Shown here: positions 8,637 through 18,142 of the stretch, piece after piece
Layout: every line of letters begins with the position of its first letter
How positions within the stretch are numbered: the first letter of the stretch is position 1
Source of the DNA: Undibacterium sp. KW1
GTDB lineage: Bacteria > Pseudomonadota > Gammaproteobacteria > Burkholderiales > Burkholderiaceae_D
Assembly: GCF_009937955.1 (NCBI RefSeq)
Contig: NZ_AP018439.1
Coordinates: forward strand, 2,852,001-2,916,000
Length of the DNA: 64,000 bases
Direction: 5' to 3'
Made by a program: the position numbers and the translations under genes
Notes under the pieces: model-generated
Seen by the model: the letters and a program-made list of their open reading frames with translations, nothing else
Database searches by the model: none
Told to the model about the DNA's origin: nothing

Positions 8637-9932
8637 TCAGACAATACCGCTACCGCTGGCGCCAGCCTTTGGTGGACGGAGTGTAGCCTGTTTTTCACGA
8701 TAGCCAGTTGCACGATAGCAGGCAACCGGATCAATAGCCGCACCGGAACGGGCGCGTGCCATAGCCAGGATAGGACTGACATCAGTGCGGAACGCCTGTT
8801 TCAGTGTTTGTGCTGCCAGCAGCACATCATTGTTTTCCTGATATGCGCTCAATGCCTTGCGGTCTACCAGTGCAGACTGTACAAAAGAACGTTGTACCTC
8901 GATAGCACTGGACATCAGACTTTCTATAGGATCGGTCACATTGTGTGACTGATCCAGCATGTAAGATGGTTTGAAGGCGTCACCGTCACGCTGTGCTACA
9001 TCGGCCAGTTCATTGAAGATCAGGAACAGCTGGAAAGGATTGATACTGCCGGAATCCAGATCGTCATCACCATATTTGCTGTCATTGAAATGGAAACCAC
9101 CCAGTTTGCCGAATTGCGCGAGGCGGGCAACAATCATTTCTATGTTGGTATTTGGCGCATGGTGACCAAGATCAACCAGGCATTTTGCCTTGGGGCCCAA
9201 TTCGGTAGCACAGGCGTAACTGGTACCCCAGTCAGCAATCGTGGTGGCATAGAATGCTGGCTCAAACAGTTTGTGCTCGATGTACATCAGCCAGTCTGCT
9301 GGCAGTGCCTTGTAGATGTCGCGCATGCTGTCCAGATAACGTTCGAGCGCACCACGCAAATTATGCTGGCCCGGGAAATTGGCGCCATCGCCCACCCATA
9401 CGGTCAAACCTTTGGAACCCAGTGCACGACCCAATTTTATACATTCGATATTGTGTGCTACCGCTTGCTCGCGCACGGCTTTGGCATTGGCTGTCAGGCT
9501 GCCGAATTTATAGGTCTGTTCCTGATTGGCCTGATCCTGGAAAGTGTTTGAATTGACAGTGTCAAATCCCAGGCCATGTTTGCTGGCAAATTCACGCATG
9601 GCTGCCGGATCACTGCTTTTATCCCAAGGAAAATGCAGGGACACGGTAGGTGTAGCCTGTGTCAGTTGATGTATGACAGCACAGTCTTCCAGTTTTTCCA
9701 TAACATCGCGTGGCTCGCCCTTGCCTGGGAAGCGTGCAAAGCGGGTACCACCGGTACCAACACCCCAGCTTGGCAAGGCTACGGCAAAGGTCTGGGCTTT
9801 GGCTGTCAGTTGTTCGATATCCTGTCCGCGTCTGGCCAGGATGCTGCCCAGGGCAGCATAGTCGGCATCCAGATTCTGTTGCAGTTTGGCGTTATGTTCT
9901 GCCACCTGGCCGTGGTCAATTACTTTATCCAT
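8637..9932 (-). CDS. rhaI: L-rhamnose isomerase, Pseudomonas/Rhizobium type
   Basis: The TIM-barrel isomerase, about 431 residues, converts L-rhamnose to L-rhamnulose in the cytoplasm. It is the P. stutzeri/Rhizobium type and not the E. coli RhaA type. Metal-binding segments are visible in order: YIEHKLFEP (Glu), CLVDLGHHAPN (Asp, His) and GGFHFNDSKYGDDDLDSG (His, Asp). I moved the start to ATG 9932 because ACGGAGAC lies 8 bases upstream. It follows the rhaD-rhaE fusion by about 66 bases in the same operon and is closed by the terminator at 8562-8630. Confidence 0.94.
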   Translation of the reverse strand: MDKVIDHGQVAEHNAKLQQNLDADYAALGSILARRGQDIEQLTAKAQTFAVALPSWGVGTGGTRFARFPGKGEPRDVMEKLEDCAVIHQLTQATPTVSLHFPWDKSSDPAAMREFASKHGLGFDTVNSNTFQDQANQEQTYKFGSLTANAKAVREQAVAHNIECIKLGRALGSKGLTVWVGDGANFPGQHNLRGALERYLDSMRDIYKALPADWLMYIEHKLFEPAFYATTIADWGTSYACATELGPKAKCLVDLGHHAPNTNIEMIVARLAQFGKLGGFHFNDSKYGDDDLDSGSINPFQLFLIFNELADVAQRDGDAFKPSYMLDQSHNVTDPIESLMSSAIEVQRSFVQSALVDRKALSAYQENNDVLLAAQTLKQAFRTDVSPILAMARARSGAAIDPVACYRATGYREKQATLRPPKAGASGSGIV

Positions 9933-9998
9933 CTTATGTCTCCGTCTCATTGCTGACCTGATCAGATATCTAATTCAGGTCAATCTAATTTTTATATT

Positions 9999-12107
9999 TT
10001 AGCGCGTGAATGCAGCGGCATTGCCCGCATCTACGTTGATGATGTTACCTGTACTCTTGGCAGATTTGTCACTGGCCAGGAAATACACTGCTTCTGCGAT
10101 ATCTTCCGGCAATACGCTGAGTTTTAACATACTGCGCTGACGATAAAATTCTTCGATATCATCTGCATCGATTTTATTCGAGACAGCACGCTCTTCTTTC
10201 CATTTGCCATCCCAGATACGGGAACCACGGATCACGGCATCTGGATTGACTACATTGACGCGTATGCCGTGTGCCGCACCTTCAAGGGCGATACAACGTG
10301 CCAGGTGGATTTCGGCCGCTTTTGCCGTGCAATACGCAGATGCACCAGCAGAAGCAACCAGGCCGTTCTTACTGGCCACAAACACCATGCTGCCACCGAT
10401 TTGCTGCTGCTTCATGATACGGAATGCGCTGCGACTGACCAGGAAGTAACCCTTGACCAGGATGTCCTGATTACGCTCCCAGATTTCCAGTGTCGTTTCA
10501 TCCAGCGGTGCTGAAGATGCAATTCCTGCATTCGAGATCAGCAAATCGATACCACCAAATCGCAGGGAAGTTTCGCTCAGTATGGCTTCGACATCGCTTT
10601 CACGGGTGATATTGGCACTGACGATGGCTACGTTGTCTTTACCTGCCACTTTGGACAAGACCTGATGTGCCTGGCTCAATGCCTCGCCATCGATGTCTGT
10701 CAACATGACACAAGCGCCCTCCTGCAACAACTGGCGTGCCACTGCCTGACCGATGCCACCAGCAGCACCAGTCACCAGTGCGATGCGACCAGCCAGGCTT
10801 TTTGGCTTTGGCATGCGTTGCAGTTTGGCTTCTTCCAGCAACCAGTATTCGATATCAAAGGCTTCCTGCTCTGGCAAACCTACATAGCTGTCAACACCAT
10901 TCGCACCGCGCATGACATTGATGGCATTCACATAAAATTCGCCAGCGATCCTCGCAGTTGCCTTGTCTTTGGCAAACGACAGCATGCCTATGCCAGGGAT
11001 CAGGTAAATAATCGGGTTGGCATCACGCACTGCCGGGCTATTTTCGTGCTTGCAACGCTCATAGTAAGCGACATAATCTGCGCGATATTGATTCAGGCCC
11101 TCATCCAGGCCGCTCAAAAGTTGATCAAAGTTAGGATTGGAAGGATCAAAGTCAATCACAAACGGGCGAATCTTAGTACGCAGGAAGTGATCAGGGCAAG
11201 ATGTACCCAGCGCTGCCAATGCCTGCAAGTCTTTGCTGCAGACAAAATCCAGCACAGTTGTGCTGTCATCAAAATGACCAAGCTTGAATTCTGTTTTACT
11301 GATTTTACCGCGTAGCACCGGCATCAGGCGGGCAACCAGGCTGGCACGCTCTGCGGCTGGCAGCGCGCTGTATTTGGCACCGCCAAATGCTGGCTTACGG
11401 CTATTTTCTTCCAGCCATGATTCGGCACGCTGGATGATTGCCAGCGTGGTTTCATAGCAAGACTTGGCAGTATCACCCCAGGTGAACAGACCATGACCTT
11501 CAAGGATGATGCCTTTCAGATTCGGCTGCGCTTGGGAGACCGCTTCCAGTTTCAAGCCCAGATCATAGCCAGGGCGCTGCCATGGCAACCAGCCCAGCTC
11601 ACCTTCGAATATTTTTTGCGTCAAATCCTTGCTATTGGCACAGGCCGCAATAGCGATGACTGAATCAGGATGCATGTGGTCAACATGCTTGCGATTGATA
11701 TACGCATGCAGTGGAGTATCAATACTGGCAGCGCGTGGGTTCAGGTTGAAGGTGCAATGTGGCAAATAAGCCACCATTTCATCTTCCAGCGCCAGACCAC
11801 GATAGCGGCCTTTCAGTGAGTGCAGTTTATCCATGTACAGCGTTGAGAAACCATCCATCTTGATGCTTCCCAGATCACCGCCAGAACCTTTAACCCACAG
11901 TACTTCTACCTGCTCGCCAGTCAGGTAATCCGGCATCATCACCTTGGCAGAGGTATTGCCACCACCAAAGTTGGTAATGCGCATATCAGAGCCGAGCAGA
12001 TTTGAGCGATACAGCAATAATTCTGGCTCAGTCAGGCCAGCTGCGTATGCATCGTCCCAAAGTGAAGTAATAGGCTTCTTCTGCTCGGTTTGCATCGTTG
12101 AGGTCAT
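9999..12107 (-). CDS. rhaD: bifunctional rhamnulose-1-phosphate aldolase / short-chain dehydrogenase
   Basis: This protein of about 702 residues fuses two enzymes. The N-terminal class II aldolase half (about residues 20-430) has TNFGGGNTSAK, the HVDHMHPDSVIA metal-binding histidines and ILEGHGLFTWGD, and splits rhamnulose-1-phosphate to dihydroxyacetone phosphate and L-lactaldehyde. The C-terminal SDR half (about 445-702) has the NAD motif TGAAGGIG, NAG, and the YCTAK catalytic pair, and oxidises lactaldehyde. The combined architecture is the known RhaD/lactaldehyde-dehydrogenase fusion. ATG 12107 is chosen because ACGGAG precedes it by 6-7 bases. It is the first gene of the operon divergent from rhaR. 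Confidence 0.94.
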   Translation of the reverse strand: MTSTMQTEQKKPITSLWDDAYAAGLTEPELLLYRSNLLGSDMRITNFGGGNTSAKVMMPDYLTGEQVEVLWVKGSGGDLGSIKMDGFSTLYMDKLHSLKGRYRGLALEDEMVAYLPHCTFNLNPRAASIDTPLHAYINRKHVDHMHPDSVIAIAACANSKDLTQKIFEGELGWLPWQRPGYDLGLKLEAVSQAQPNLKGIILEGHGLFTWGDTAKSCYETTLAIIQRAESWLEENSRKPAFGGAKYSALPAAERASLVARLMPVLRGKISKTEFKLGHFDDSTTVLDFVCSKDLQALAALGTSCPDHFLRTKIRPFVIDFDPSNPNFDQLLSGLDEGLNQYRADYVAYYERCKHENSPAVRDANPIIYLIPGIGMLSFAKDKATARIAGEFYVNAINVMRGANGVDSYVGLPEQEAFDIEYWLLEEAKLQRMPKPKSLAGRIALVTGAAGGIGQAVARQLLQEGACVMLTDIDGEALSQAHQVLSKVAGKDNVAIVSANITRESDVEAILSETSLRFGGIDLLISNAGIASSAPLDETTLEIWERNQDILVKGYFLVSRSAFRIMKQQQIGGSMVFVASKNGLVASAGASAYCTAKAAEIHLARCIALEGAAHGIRVNVVNPDAVIRGSRIWDGKWKEERAVSNKIDADDIEEFYRQRSMLKLSVLPEDIAEAVYFLASDKSAKSTGNIINVDAGNAAAFTR

Positions 12108-12494
12108 ACATTCTCCGTGATTAATTAGTGTTTTTATGACAAATTCTTTAGCCTGAAGCCTTGAGTGATCAAGAGCTGAGCGGATCAATCACATCACTTG
12201 CTCATGTGAAGCATTTTGTCCGTTTTGGCAGTGGCAGTCAGTAGAAAACAGCCAGCTTTGAGTGTCAATACAGAAGTAATCAAGAAGCTGATCGAAGTCA
12301 CAATAGTCAGCATGATGATTGAAATTTTCATAGCCAGATTAATGCATAGGAAAATAATCAGCTATTTGATCAATTTATGATTGACGCGCGATTTTTAAGT
12401 GATTAGTCTCGCTATACGCCAGCAAATTACTACGAAATAATGACTGGTAGCATGCCGCAATAAAGATAATAGACGGCAACAGACGGAGACAAAA
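12108..12494. promoter_or_regulatory. rhaD-rhaI / rhaR divergent control region
   Basis: This 387-bp space without a gene must hold promoters for both operons. It is rich in TGAT elements: AATCACATCACTT at 12187-12199, AATCAAGAAGCTGATC at 12278-12293 (with direct repeats of GAAG at both sides of CTGATC) and AAGTGATTAG near 12397-12406. These are candidate operators for RhaR or another sugar-responsive regulator. No convincing -35/-10 pair was found. Confidence 0.55.
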
Positions 12495-13358
12495 ATGGTA
12501 AATCACAAACGCCGTAAGCGTTTGCTGAAGCTGCTCGCCGAGCATAATTCAGCAAGCGTTCAGCAACTGGTAACATGGCTCAGCGCATCCCCCGCTACTG
12601 TCAGGCGCGATATCAGTTGGCTTGCAGCCCGTAATCTGCTTACCCGTACGCGTGGTGGCGCAGAAAACCTGCAGCAGGTAAAACGATCAATTGCGCTCAC
12701 CAGCGAGACCTTCCAGAACAATATCAAATGTTATGCCGACAGAAAACGGGCAATCGCACGCTATGCGGCAAACATGTGCAATGACGGTGAAACCATCATC
12801 ATCAATGGCGGTACGACGACCTTCATGATGGCTGAGTTCCTGGTCGATAAGAAGCTCAAGATACTGACAAATTCTTTCATGATGGCAGAGCGCCTGCTGG
12901 TCTCCAGTGAAAATGAAATCATCGTTCCTGGCGGGCGCGTGTATCGCGAACAGAATGTCATCCTCAGCCCTTTTGACAACGACATCACTCAGCATCATTA
13001 CGCTGGAAAAATGTTCATGAGTGTTTATGGTTTGTCATTGCTGGGTCTGATGGAAGTAGATCCGCTCTTGATACAGGCTGAAAAACGCTTGATCAGCCAG
13101 GCTGAAGAATTGATCGTTCTGGCAGACAGCTCCAAATTCGCCAAAAAAGCTGGTCTCATCCTATGTGGCTTGAATCGCGTATCTTGCCTCATCACTGATC
13201 ATTACGCGTCTGACTCTGCCGTACAGTTGCTTGAGCAGTCTGGCGTCAAGGTCATTACCGTAGCACCGGAAGAATTGCCAGCAAAAGACATATTAAATAA
13301 ATTTACAAATGCTTATGACACTGAGTCTGCAAGCATGTTCCAGACGGAGACAGTTTGA
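12495..13358 (+). CDS. rhaR: DeoR/GlpR-family rhamnose regulator RhaR
   Basis: At 287 residues it has a DeoR-type N-terminal winged helix (KRRKRLLKLLAEHNSASVQQ, then SPATVRRDISWL and the RTRGGAENL wing) and the sugar-phosphate sensing DeoRC domain (IIINGGTTTFMMAEFL, VPGGRVYREQNVI, LADSSKFAKKAGLIL). In Rhizobium the DeoR-type RhaR controls the rha genes; here its position at the head of the rhaRSTPQK operon and divergent from rhaD-rhaI suggests the same, with autoregulation. GACGGAGAC lies a few bases before the ATG, and the stop overlaps the rhaS start by one base (TGATG). Confidence 0.9.
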   Translation: MVNHKRRKRLLKLLAEHNSASVQQLVTWLSASPATVRRDISWLAARNLLTRTRGGAENLQQVKRSIALTSETFQNNIKCYADRKRAIARYAANMCNDGETIIINGGTTTFMMAEFLVDKKLKILTNSFMMAERLLVSSENEIIVPGGRVYREQNVILSPFDNDITQHHYAGKMFMSVYGLSLLGLMEVDPLLIQAEKRLISQAEELIVLADSSKFAKKAGLILCGLNRVSCLITDHYASDSAVQLLEQSGVKVITVAPEELPAKDILNKFTNAYDTESASMFQTETV

Positions 13359-14362
13359 TGAAAAGAAGAAAAGTGATACTGGCAGCAATTGCATTGAGCA
13401 TGCTGGGTGCCATGCAGGGTTGCGAACAGAAATCAGACAAAATAAAAATTGCCATCGTGGTTAAAAATCTGGGCAATGGTTTTTTTGACGCTGCACACGA
13501 AGGTGCCAAAGAGGCGGCCAAGCAAATTGGTAATGTAGAAATCATTTATACAGGCCCAACCACCCCAAGTGCTGAAGGCCAGATAGAAATCATCAACTCG
13601 CTGATCAGTCAAAAGGTCAATGCCATCGCCATCTCAGCAAATGATGCCCATGCGCTGGTTCCTATCACCAAAAAAGCCATGCAACGCGGCATCAAGGTCA
13701 TCTCTTTCGATAGCGGGATAGCACCAGAAGGCCGGTTGATGCAGCTCAATCCATCCAATGCTGAATTGATAGGGATCAAGCAGTTGGAAATGGCATCCAA
13801 TGCGACTGGTGGCAAAGGTGAAATCGCCATCCTGTCTGCATCTGCCCAGGCGACCAACCAGAACATCTGGATTAATGTCATGAAAAAAGGCCTGGAAAAA
13901 CCTGAGTTTGCCGGCCTTAAACTGGTGGCAACTGTGTATGGTGATGACCAGTCCGATAAAAGTTACCGCGAAGCGATAGGCCTGTTGCGCAGCAATCCAA
14001 ATCTAAAAGTGATTATTTCCCCTTCCACTGTTGGCATCAACGCTGCCAGCAAGGCCGTGGTCGATGAAAAACTGGTCGGCAAGGTATTCGTTACCGGACT
14101 GGGCTTGCCATCAGAAATGGCGGGACACGTCAAAAGCGGTGCCGTTAAGGAATTCGCCATCTGGAATCCCATTGACCTTGGTTACGCTGCGACTTATATC
14201 GCCAATGAATTTATCAAAGGCAATCCAGATGCCAAGGCAGGTGGCAGCTTTACCATAGGCCGCATGGGTACGATCAAGATTGATGCCAACGGTGATGCAG
14301 CAATGGCCCCACCCTTCACTTACAACAAAGAGAACGTAGAACAATTCTCCAAGATATTTTAA
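13358..14362 (+). CDS. rhaS: L-rhamnose ABC transporter, substrate-binding protein
   Basis: This is a periplasmic type I sugar-binding protein (334 residues) of the family that serves CUT2 transporters. The N-terminus has a positively charged stretch and a hydrophobic core ending MQGC, a non-standard lipobox that may make it a lipoprotein. The binding fold starts IAIVVKNLGNGFFD and includes ISQKVNAIAISANDA and VISFDSGI. The ATG at 13358 sits within the rhaR stop, with GACGGAGAC upstream; a TTG one codon earlier is also in frame. Substrate is inferred from the adjoining rhaT, rhaP, rhaQ and rhaK genes. Confidence 0.9.
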   Translation: MKRRKVILAAIALSMLGAMQGCEQKSDKIKIAIVVKNLGNGFFDAAHEGAKEAAKQIGNVEIIYTGPTTPSAEGQIEIINSLISQKVNAIAISANDAHALVPITKKAMQRGIKVISFDSGIAPEGRLMQLNPSNAELIGIKQLEMASNATGGKGEIAILSASAQATNQNIWINVMKKGLEKPEFAGLKLVATVYGDDQSDKSYREAIGLLRSNPNLKVIISPSTVGINAASKAVVDEKLVGKVFVTGLGLPSEMAGHVKSGAVKEFAIWNPIDLGYAATYIANEFIKGNPDAKAGGSFTIGRMGTIKIDANGDAAMAPPFTYNKENVEQFSKIF

Positions 14363-14384
14363 GTAAAGACACTTGTTCAGTACC

Positions 14385-14409
14385 GGCCCGTGATGCACTT
14401 CAACGGGCT
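14385..14409 (+). other. stem-loop in the rhaS-rhaT gap
   Basis: A GGCCCGT / ACGGGCT hairpin lies in the only long gap (about 170 bases) of the rha transport operon. It has no T-run, so it may protect the rhaS message or reduce read-through, which would let the binding protein be made in excess. Inference only. Confidence 0.4.
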
Positions 14410-14534
14410 GTCTGGAAATAGAACCAGTTGCATGTGAAAATTTATGCCAGCAGCACATGCTTGTGCTTGCCAGTTTTTTACGCAGGCAACTGACTTCTTT
14501 TCTATTATTGCCTTGCCTTATATTAATGACCTTA

Positions 14535-16118
14535 ATGACGAACGAGCACAACCCGTTTCCCATCGCCCCGGATGGTTCACCTGCGGCACCTATTCTGACA
14601 TTGACCGGTATTTGCAAACGCTTTCAAGGCATCATTGCATTACACGAAGTTGCACTCAATGTGCGTGCAGGTGAGGTCATGGCGCTGATAGGTGAAAACG
14701 GCGCTGGCAAATCCACTTTGGTAAAAACACTGACTGGCATTTATCAGCCGGACAGCGGCAGTATACATATCGCGGGCAAGCAAGTTCGCTTCGCCAATCC
14801 ACAAGATGCCATGCTGGCAGGTGTTACTGCTGTTCATCAGGAAACCGTCATGTTTGACGAATTGACGGTGGCAGAAAATATTTTCATAGGCCGCCAGCCC
14901 ATGTGCGGCTTTCCGGCACGGGTAGATTGGGCATTGATGGAAGCTCAGTCTGAAAGACTGTTTGCAAGGCTGGAAGTGTCGCTGCCGGTACGAGCCAAGG
15001 TCAAGGACTTGAGTGTGGCACAGCGCCACTTTGTCGAAATTGCCCGCGCCCTGTCGCAAGATGCACGCGTGGTCATCATGGATGAGCCGACCGCATCGCT
15101 GTCACAACGGGAAATTCAAGAGCTGTACCGCATCATCAGGCAATTACGCGCTGCTGGTACCGCAGTGATTTTCATCTCACACAAGTTTGATGAAATCTAT
15201 GCTGTTGCCGATCGATACACCGTCTTACGGGACGGTCATTTTGTTGCTGAAGGTGCACTGGCTGATATCTCTGAACCGGATCTGGTGTCTCTCATGGTAG
15301 GTCGCTCCATTCATCAAACCTTCCCCAAGCAAGCTGTGGTCATAGGCGACACCTTGCTTGAGGTAAAAGATTTTTGTCACCCTACCGAGTTTGACAAGGT
15401 CAATTTTTCTTTGCGCAAAGGTGAGATTCTGGGGTTTTATGGTCTGGTGGGTGCGGGCCGTTCAGAAGTCATGCAAGCCCTGTTTGGACTCAGCAGTGGC
15501 GTCACTGGCAGCGTAAGCCTGGAAGGCAAGGTATTGGCCATTAAATCAGCCAAAGATGCGATATCCCTTGGCATAGCTTATGTTCCGGAAGACCGGCAAC
15601 ATCAAGGTGGCCATCTGACCATGTCGGTGCAGCAAAATATCACCTTGCCTATCCTGGATCGCATAGGCTTCCTGCTCGGCAGGCGACGCAGCGAAGAAGC
15701 AGCAATTTCAAGACACTACAGCGAACAACTAGAACTCAAGGCTAGTCATTTGACGCAACTGATCGCCGAGCTATCTGGTGGCAACCAGCAAAAAGTCATC
15801 CTGGGCAAGTGGCTGGCAACCAAACCCAAAGTCATCATCCTGGACGAGCCAACCAAGGGTATCGATATCGGTTCCAAGGCTGCGGTGCACCGTTTCATCA
15901 GCGAACTGGTTTCAACGGGATTGTCAGTGATACTGGTGTCATCCGAATTACCGGAAGTACTGGGCATGTCTGACCGCGTTATCGTCATGCATCAGGGACA
16001 TATCAAAAAAATATTTGACAGAGCACATGCCACGCCAGAGAGCGTAGTTGCTGCGGCGTCTGGCAGTGATGCATCAATAGTGGAGATAGCAAGGGAAATG
16101 GCAGAGGAAATAGCATGA
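14535..16118 (+). CDS. rhaT: L-rhamnose ABC transporter, ATP-binding protein
   Basis: This is a CUT2-type double ATPase (about 528 residues). The first half has Walker [10 protein letters not shown], signature LSVAQRHFVEIARAL and Walker B VVIMDEPTASLS. The second half has the degenerate Walker A GLVGAGRSE and intact [15 protein letters not shown] and VIILDEPTKGID. Such proteins energise uptake with one degenerate site. The frame is open upstream to 14457; I chose the ATG at 14535, but 14526 is equally possible because neither has a good ribosome site. The stop overlaps rhaP by 4 bases. Confidence 0.9.
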   Translation: MTNEHNPFPIAPDGSPAAPILTLTGICKRFQGIIALHEVALNVRAGEVMALIGENGAGKSTLVKTLTGIYQPDSGSIHIAGKQVRFANPQDAMLAGVTAVHQETVMFDELTVAENIFIGRQPMCGFPARVDWALMEAQSERLFARLEVSLPVRAKVKDLSVAQRHFVEIARALSQDARVVIMDEPTASLSQREIQELYRIIRQLRAAGTAVIFISHKFDEIYAVADRYTVLRDGHFVAEGALADISEPDLVSLMVGRSIHQTFPKQAVVIGDTLLEVKDFCHPTEFDKVNFSLRKGEILGFYGLVGAGRSEVMQALFGLSSGVTGSVSLEGKVLAIKSAKDAISLGIAYVPEDRQHQGGHLTMSVQQNITLPILDRIGFLLGRRRSEEAAISRHYSEQLELKASHLTQLIAELSGGNQQKVILGKWLATKPKVIILDEPTKGIDIGSKAAVHRFISELVSTGLSVILVSSELPEVLGMSDRVIVMHQGHIKKIFDRAHATPESVVAAASGSDASIVEIAREMAEEIA

Positions 16119-17122
16119 ACCGTTTGAAGTATTTGCAGCAGAGGGAAGTTCTGCTGGGATTGATGATCGCTTCTCTGATAGTCCTTGTTGGGCTACGTGC
16201 GCCTGTTTTTCTCAGTGTATCAAGTCTGTCCAACTTGATGACCGACAGCACGCTGTTGATCATGCTGGCGGTGACCCAGATGTTTGTCATCATTACACGT
16301 GGCATCGATTTATCAGTGGCATCCAATTTGGCGCTATCAGGCATGATGTCTGCCTTGCTGGCTTCGAAATTTCCTGATCTGCCTCTACTACTGATTATCT
16401 TGGTGGCAATCGTCATAGGCCTTGGCCTGGGATTGATCAATGGCTACCTGATCGGTTACTTGGGTCTGCCGCCTATCGTCGTAACGCTGGGCACCATGAG
16501 CGTCTATCGCGGCCTGGTGTTTGTATTGTCTGGTGGTGCCTGGGTATCGTCACACCAGATGCCTGCCGCCTTCATCGCCTTTCCACTCAGTCAGTTACTG
16601 GGAATTACGCACCTGGTCTGGATTGCCGTCATCGTTATTGCTGTGATGTGGTACCTCGCCCGCTATACGCATTTTGGCAGGGACTTGTATGCCATTGGCA
16701 ATCAACCAAATGCTGCCAACTATATAGGCATCCCTACCCCGCGCCGCCTGTTCTGGACGTATGGCTTGTCAGGATTGATGGCTGGCTTATGTGGTTACCT
16801 GTGGGTGGCACGTTACGCAGTGGCCTATACGGAAATTGCCTATGGCTTTGAATTTACCGTGATTGCAGCCTGCGTCATTGGTGGTATCAATATCGCCGGT
16901 GGTGCGGGTACAGTATCTGGTGCAGTACTGGGCTCACTGTTCCTGGCAGTCATCAACAACGCCCTGCCCATCATGAAAATTTCGCCCTTCTGGCAAAGCG
17001 CACTGACCGGCGTTGTGATACTTACCGCCGTCATGATCAATGCCCGTAGCAATAAAAAAAGCAGCCGCCAGATTTTGCCTTTGCAACTGCTGCAAAAAAA
17101 TGCAATCAGGAGCAGTACGTGA
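16115..17122 (+). CDS. rhaP: L-rhamnose ABC transporter, permease 1
   Basis: This 335-residue inner-membrane protein has 8-10 hydrophobic segments and is of the BPD_transp_2 (CUT2 permease) family: ITRGIDLSVASNLALSGM, the conserved GLGLGLINGYLIGYLGLPPIVVTLGTM stretch (16427-16500) and AIGNQPNAANYIGIP. Together with RhaQ it would form the membrane channel of the rhamnose importer. Its ATG overlaps the rhaT stop (ATGA) and its stop overlaps the GTG of rhaQ. Confidence 0.9.
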   Translation: MNRLKYLQQREVLLGLMIASLIVLVGLRAPVFLSVSSLSNLMTDSTLLIMLAVTQMFVIITRGIDLSVASNLALSGMMSALLASKFPDLPLLLIILVAIVIGLGLGLINGYLIGYLGLPPIVVTLGTMSVYRGLVFVLSGGAWVSSHQMPAAFIAFPLSQLLGITHLVWIAVIVIAVMWYLARYTHFGRDLYAIGNQPNAANYIGIPTPRRLFWTYGLSGLMAGLCGYLWVARYAVAYTEIAYGFEFTVIAACVIGGINIAGGAGTVSGAVLGSLFLAVINNALPIMKISPFWQSALTGVVILTAVMINARSNKKSSRQILPLQLLQKNAIRSST

Positions 17123-18135
17123 ACACGACTACCATGACACCCTCAAATAACAGCTCACGCTACACCATACGCGACCGGGAAGATTTTCAGTTAAAAAAAA
17201 TCTTCTCGCATTGGGAAACTCTGCTGGCCATACTGTTTGTCGCAGCCTTCATTGTCAACAGCCTGGTGTTGCCGAATTTTTTTGATTTGCACAATTTGGC
17301 TGATGGCACGTTCAACTTCAGTGAAAAAGCACTGATCGCCTTGCCCATGGCCTTGCTGATCATCTGCCGCGAGATCGATATTTCTGTGTCCGGGATATTG
17401 GCATTGTGTTCAGTTGCCATGGGTCTGGCGAATTCACATGGTTTCCCTGCTTACACTTTATTGTTCATCGCCATATTTACCGGTGCTGCCTGCGGCAGTT
17501 TGAATGGCTTGCTGGTGACGCGCTTTGCCCTGCCTTCCATCGTCGTGACGATAGGCAGTGTGTCACTGTTTCGCGGTCTGGCCAGCGTGGTTCTTGGCGA
17601 CCAGGCATTTACTTCTTATCCGCAATTATTAATCGACTGGGGCCAGGGCTATTTCTTTGATCTTATTCCCCGACAATTCATCGTCCTGTTGTTCTTTGTT
17701 GTACTGTTCGCGATTCTGCTGCATGCAACCAGTTGGGGACGCCGCATCTATGCGATTGGCAACAACCCTGTTGCGGCCAGATTTTCTGGTGTGGCTGTCG
17801 ATAAATACCGCTTCATGCTGTTTACACTGACCGGCGCCATGGCTGGCCTCGCAGCGTTTTTCCTGACGGGACGCATCGGCAGTACTCGCCCGAATATTGC
17901 TACAGGATGGGAGCTGGAAATCATTACCATGGTGATCTTGGGTGGTGTCAGCATCGCGGGTGGCGCAGGAACCATTATCGGCGTGTTCCTGGCTGTATTG
18001 ACATTAGGTATCGTCAACTATGGCATGGCATTGGCAAACATCCCCGGCATTATCATGACCATCATCGTCGGCATCCTGCTGCTAGTCACGATTGCCCTGC
18101 CCCGTCTGATGAATCTTAAGAAACAAAGAAAATAA
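17119..18135 (+). CDS. rhaQ: L-rhamnose ABC transporter, permease 2
   Basis: This 338-residue CUT2 permease is the partner of RhaP. Family segments include ICREIDISVSGILALCSVAM, TRFALPSIVVTIGSVSLFRGL and the glycine-rich VILGGVSIAGGAGTI near the C-terminus, among about eight to ten hydrophobic spans. Translation starts at GTG 17119: AGGAG lies 6 bases upstream and the GTGA overlaps the rhaP stop. Having two different permease chains is the rule for RhaSTPQ systems, in contrast to the homodimeric AraH later in this window. Confidence 0.9.
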   Translation: MNTTTMTPSNNSSRYTIRDREDFQLKKIFSHWETLLAILFVAAFIVNSLVLPNFFDLHNLADGTFNFSEKALIALPMALLIICREIDISVSGILALCSVAMGLANSHGFPAYTLLFIAIFTGAACGSLNGLLVTRFALPSIVVTIGSVSLFRGLASVVLGDQAFTSYPQLLIDWGQGYFFDLIPRQFIVLLFFVVLFAILLHATSWGRRIYAIGNNPVAARFSGVAVDKYRFMLFTLTGAMAGLAAFFLTGRIGSTRPNIATGWELEIITMVILGGVSIAGGAGTIIGVFLAVLTLGIVNYGMALANIPGIIMTIIVGILLLVTIALPRLMNLKKQRK

Positions 18136-18142
18136 AAAGCAA

